From: an uncultured Planctomycetaceae bacterium
Lineage (GTDB): Bacteria > Planctomycetota > Planctomycetia > Planctomycetales > Planctomycetaceae
NCBI GenBank assembly: GCA_937916515.1
Contig: CALFSX010000050.1
Coordinates: 1 to 36,850 of the forward strand
DNA: 36,850 nt
Direction: 5' to 3'
The notes under the pieces are model-generated. The model was not told the DNA's origin. It made no database searches and saw only the letters and a list, made by a program, of their open reading frames with translations. Positions 34,600-36,850 of this stretch are shown piece by piece (the stretch's first letter is position 1; each line of letters starts with the position of its first letter). The position numbers and the translations under genes are program-made.

Positions 34600-36450
34600 T
34601 CAGCCATCGCTACGGAATACATTAAACCGCATGTATTCCCAGTGTCTGTACAGTTCGGTTTTTCGAACCAGATCTTCGTGTCGTCCGTCTGCGGCCACTC
34701 TTCCGTTGTGAAGCATCACAACTCGGTCGCAGCGTTTTACAGTAGACAGCCGAGATGGCAGGAAGATCACCGTGCGGCCCTGGCAAATGCGTTGATAGGT
34801 GTCGTCAATCATTGCTTTTGTTTCGGTGTCCAGCATGGCGTCCGGTTCCTGAATCACCAGCAACGCCGGCTTTTTGGCGATCGCTCTGGCAAGGCTCAGT
34901 CGAAACACCTGGCCCACATCCAGCTTTGCGAAGTTGTCACCCAGATGGGTTTCGTATCCTTTGGAAAGCTGGCGAATAAAGGTCTCTGCATGAGCCGTTT
35001 TGCAGGCTTCAATGGCGTCCTGTCGAGAAATATCCGCCTGTCCGGCTGTGATGTTCTCCAACACTGTCGTGTTAAAGACCGGCTCATTGCCTCCCACAAT
35101 CACAGCTTCTGCTCGAAGCGATTCCAGAGTCACACGTTTAATGTCCTGTCCGTCAATCAAAACCTGTCCGCGTGTGGGATCGCTAAAACGTGGAATTAAG
35201 CTGATCAGCGCTTCTGCTTCAGCGGAATTAAGAGACAGCAATGCGACCTTTTGGCCGGCTTCAATCTTCAGGTCAAGGCCCGATAGCAATTCCGGGTTGG
35301 ATTCTGTTTCGACGCTGACCTGATTCAGTTGCAGCGATCGAGACATGGGTTCCAGGAAACGAGCTCCCACAACCTGGCTTACGGGAGGCACTCGCAGCAG
35401 GTACTGGTTGATTTCTTCTGCGGCCACGGTTGAAGCACCGTGGCTGGTTGGTACGCATTCCCAGCGTTTCAGGCAAAGTTTGACCAGAGCGACGCCAATT
35501 GCAATCATCACTCCCGTTGATAGTTCAATCACGGCGGGGCGTGCCAGTAGATGCCGAGTCAGAATAAAGCAGGGCAGGGCAATCGTTGTGATCATGATCA
35601 GCAGCGACGTCCAGCCACCGTAAAGCTGCTGCCGTCGCAGGTCTTCGTGTTTGGACTGATACCCCGACAGATTCGCCTTGAACTGTTCGTGTTCCAGGTT
35701 TTCCATTCCGTAACCGGCAACGATTCTGGCTTTCCCCAGATCTTCTGTGAGCCGCTGCAGCCCTCGGTCAACCTGTTCGGAAAGAAGATTTGCAGATGCC
35801 TGATGTCGTTTGGTTTCGATTCGGGCCACCCACCAGCCGACGATGATGGGAATTACACATTCCAGGCTGATTCTCCATTGCGTCGCAATCAGTAATGCGG
35901 CCAGCGCGATCAAATCACAAAACGTGGTTAGTCGGGTGAACGCCCAGCGTTGAGCATTATCCTGTAATTGTTGAGCTGTGGTTTGGAACAGCGAGGCTGC
36001 AATTCGCCGCTGTTTCCCCGTCAGGTCGCCGGGGTTTGACCGCAGAGCGTGTCGCTGGATGTGTTCGCGAAGACGGTTGACGCCTTTGGAGACCTGTCGG
36101 TTTACTTTTTCCTGAGCGAATGCTCGAAGAGCTGTCCGCAGAAACAAAAGCACGACAATCGCGAAAATGAGCGTCGTTAAAGCCGACATCCGACTGTGTA
36201 GCAGTGGAATGGCATCCACGATTCTTTGAATGGTCGTCGCAGCAGTTTCTGGATCGGCTTGCAGCAGGCCGACGTCGGAGCCTTGAGCGTTCCGGCTTAG
36301 CAGCTCAACAATTCCGCCGGAACACAACACGATAGCGATCAGTGCAACCGCGGAAATGACTGCAGCGACTGTCGTTGTGACCAGTGATCGACCAAGAAAG
36401 TGTCGGTCAGAAACTACGCGTTGCAGAGATGTGGAAGCAGCGTCGGACAC
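34600..36450 (-). CDS. ABC exporter-like membrane protein with degenerate nucleotide-binding motifs
   Basis: 616 residues. Residues ~20-330 are an ABC type-1 exporter transmembrane domain with about six helices. Residues ~370-600 are an ABC nucleotide-binding fold. Every ATPase motif is altered. Walker A (GxxGxGKST) reads VALLSLNSAEAEALISL (402-418), with Ala412 where Lys should be. The signature LSGGQ reads LDVGQVFRLSLARA. Walker B reads LLVIQEPDAMLD, with Gln for the Asp. The switch His is missing in FLPSRLSTVKRCD. Structural text around them (RLSTVKRCDRVVMLHNG, FNTTVLENI) is intact, so the fold is kept. Probably no ATP hydrolysis by a homodimer; it may pair with an active partner encoded elsewhere or act as a regulator. 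Confidence 0.85.
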   Translation of the reverse strand: MSDAASTSLQRVVSDRHFLGRSLVTTTVAAVISAVALIAIVLCSGGIVELLSRNAQGSDVGLLQADPETAATTIQRIVDAIPLLHSRMSALTTLIFAIVVLLFLRTALRAFAQEKVNRQVSKGVNRLREHIQRHALRSNPGDLTGKQRRIAASLFQTTAQQLQDNAQRWAFTRLTTFCDLIALAALLIATQWRISLECVIPIIVGWWVARIETKRHQASANLLSEQVDRGLQRLTEDLGKARIVAGYGMENLEHEQFKANLSGYQSKHEDLRRQQLYGGWTSLLIMITTIALPCFILTRHLLARPAVIELSTGVMIAIGVALVKLCLKRWECVPTSHGASTVAAEEINQYLLRVPPVSQVVGARFLEPMSRSLQLNQVSVETESNPELLSGLDLKIEAGQKVALLSLNSAEAEALISLIPRFSDPTRGQVLIDGQDIKRVTLESLRAEAVIVGGNEPVFNTTVLENITAGQADISRQDAIEACKTAHAETFIRQLSKGYETHLGDNFAKLDVGQVFRLSLARAIAKKPALLVIQEPDAMLDTETKAMIDDTYQRICQGRTVIFLPSRLSTVKRCDRVVMLHNGRVAADGRHEDLVRKTELYRHWEYMRFNVFRSDG

Positions 36451-36850
36451 GCAAAGACCTTACGTAAAATGGTCAACACTGAGCGTCGTTGACGCAAAGT
36501 GCCAACAAACCTTGGGTTGCCGACGTCTGAACCGAAACTCAAATCGTCTTAGTCTTCGACAAGATCGTACAACGCCTGGCTGTATGAAGCCTGTGTTTTA
36601 CGGACAGCGAAATGTTGCCAAAACTTTGCCCGATCTTAAGTCAGTCGGCAGCAGCCTGTAACAAGTTACAACTTACCTGCGATCTAAAGCAGTCACAACC
36701 ACCACATGACGCCGCTGTCCGCTTTTGCCCTGAATGCGAATTTGCTCAGGAATCTGGTAGCTTCAGGCGAAATGCACAATCTACTCCCCGTGAAACGCAA
36801 TAAGACTCACACATCGGTTTAGAGCGCATTTCACGGGAGACTGGCGCCAG
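36451..36850. other. Right-edge non-coding region with an inverted repeat at 36787-36837
   Basis: No gene is supported up to the window edge. CCCGTGAAACGC (36787-36798) and GCATTTCACGGG (36826-36837) are inverted with one mismatch around a 27-nt loop. It may be an operator pair or a hairpin near the 5' end of a gene beyond the window. Confidence 0.4.

Noticed and set aside
1-36850. CRISPR array, prophage, integrase or toxin-antitoxin system
   Set aside because: None found. The repeats seen are dispersed, differ in orientation and have no regular spacers.

Overview
The window looks like a chromosomal segment of a planctomycete (Planctomycetota). This is an inference from gene content: a secreted DUF1080 (3-keto-disaccharide hydrolase-like) protein, a giant secretin with many N-domains, a secreted carboxypeptidase-regulatory-like protein with a Cys/Gly-rich tail, several lineage-type secreted proteins of unknown function, moderate GC and often weak ribosome binding sites. 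No phage, plasmid, integrase, transposase or CRISPR array was seen. The accessory material is non-coding: a four-copy dispersed repeat and palindromic elements.

Layout. 1-2.6 kb: the N-terminus of a membrane protein running off the left edge (-), a receiver-domain gene broken by an in-frame stop (+), the tRNA methylthiotransferase mtaB (+), and tRNA-His(GUG) (-) with its own promoter and terminator. 2.8-5.3 kb: a two-gene ABC-2 exporter and a DUF2314 protein (+). 5.3-8.8 kb: a single protein (-) joining an LplT-like lysophospholipid flippase, a PlsC-like acyltransferase and an acyl-ACP synthetase. 8.8-13 kb: repeat copies A and B, a DCC-family thiol oxidoreductase, a small membrane protein, a DUF1080 protein, then mscL (+) and mscS (-) converging on one shared terminator. 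13.4-20.2 kb: an alginate-export-type porin (+), repeat copy C, a secreted duplicated Cys-motif (YHS-like) protein (-), the tail-specific protease Prc (-), and a secreted unknown (-). 20.4-25.1 kb: the isoprenoid pair ispA-dxs (-), repeat copy D, a nested-inverted-repeat element, and a PepT-like M20 peptidase (-). 25.4-27.8 kb: a secreted tandem alpha/beta hydrolase (+). 28-32.7 kb: the giant secretin and a lipoprotein (-), probably one operon. 33.2-36.5 kb: a secreted Cys/Gly-rich protein (-), a small conserved-looking protein (+) and an ABC exporter-like protein (-) whose nucleotide-binding motifs are all degenerate.

Functional themes are envelope biology (secretin, porin, mechanosensitive channels, lysophospholipid recycling, exporters, Prc, thiol and metal-binding secreted proteins) plus housekeeping isoprenoid precursor synthesis and tRNA modification.

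Points most worth a second look: (1) a dispersed repeat built as a string of short hairpins whose copies differ mostly in the loops; (2) the ATPase-dead-looking ABC exporter; (3) a secretin with about seven N-domain-like repeats; (4) an AUG-UAA start-stop with a good Shine-Dalgarno in front of mscS; (5) a porin signal peptide split by a one-base frameshift; (6) a receiver gene with a nonsense codon. Items 4-6 are three apparent lesions in 37 kb, so sequencing error must be excluded before they are interpreted biologically.
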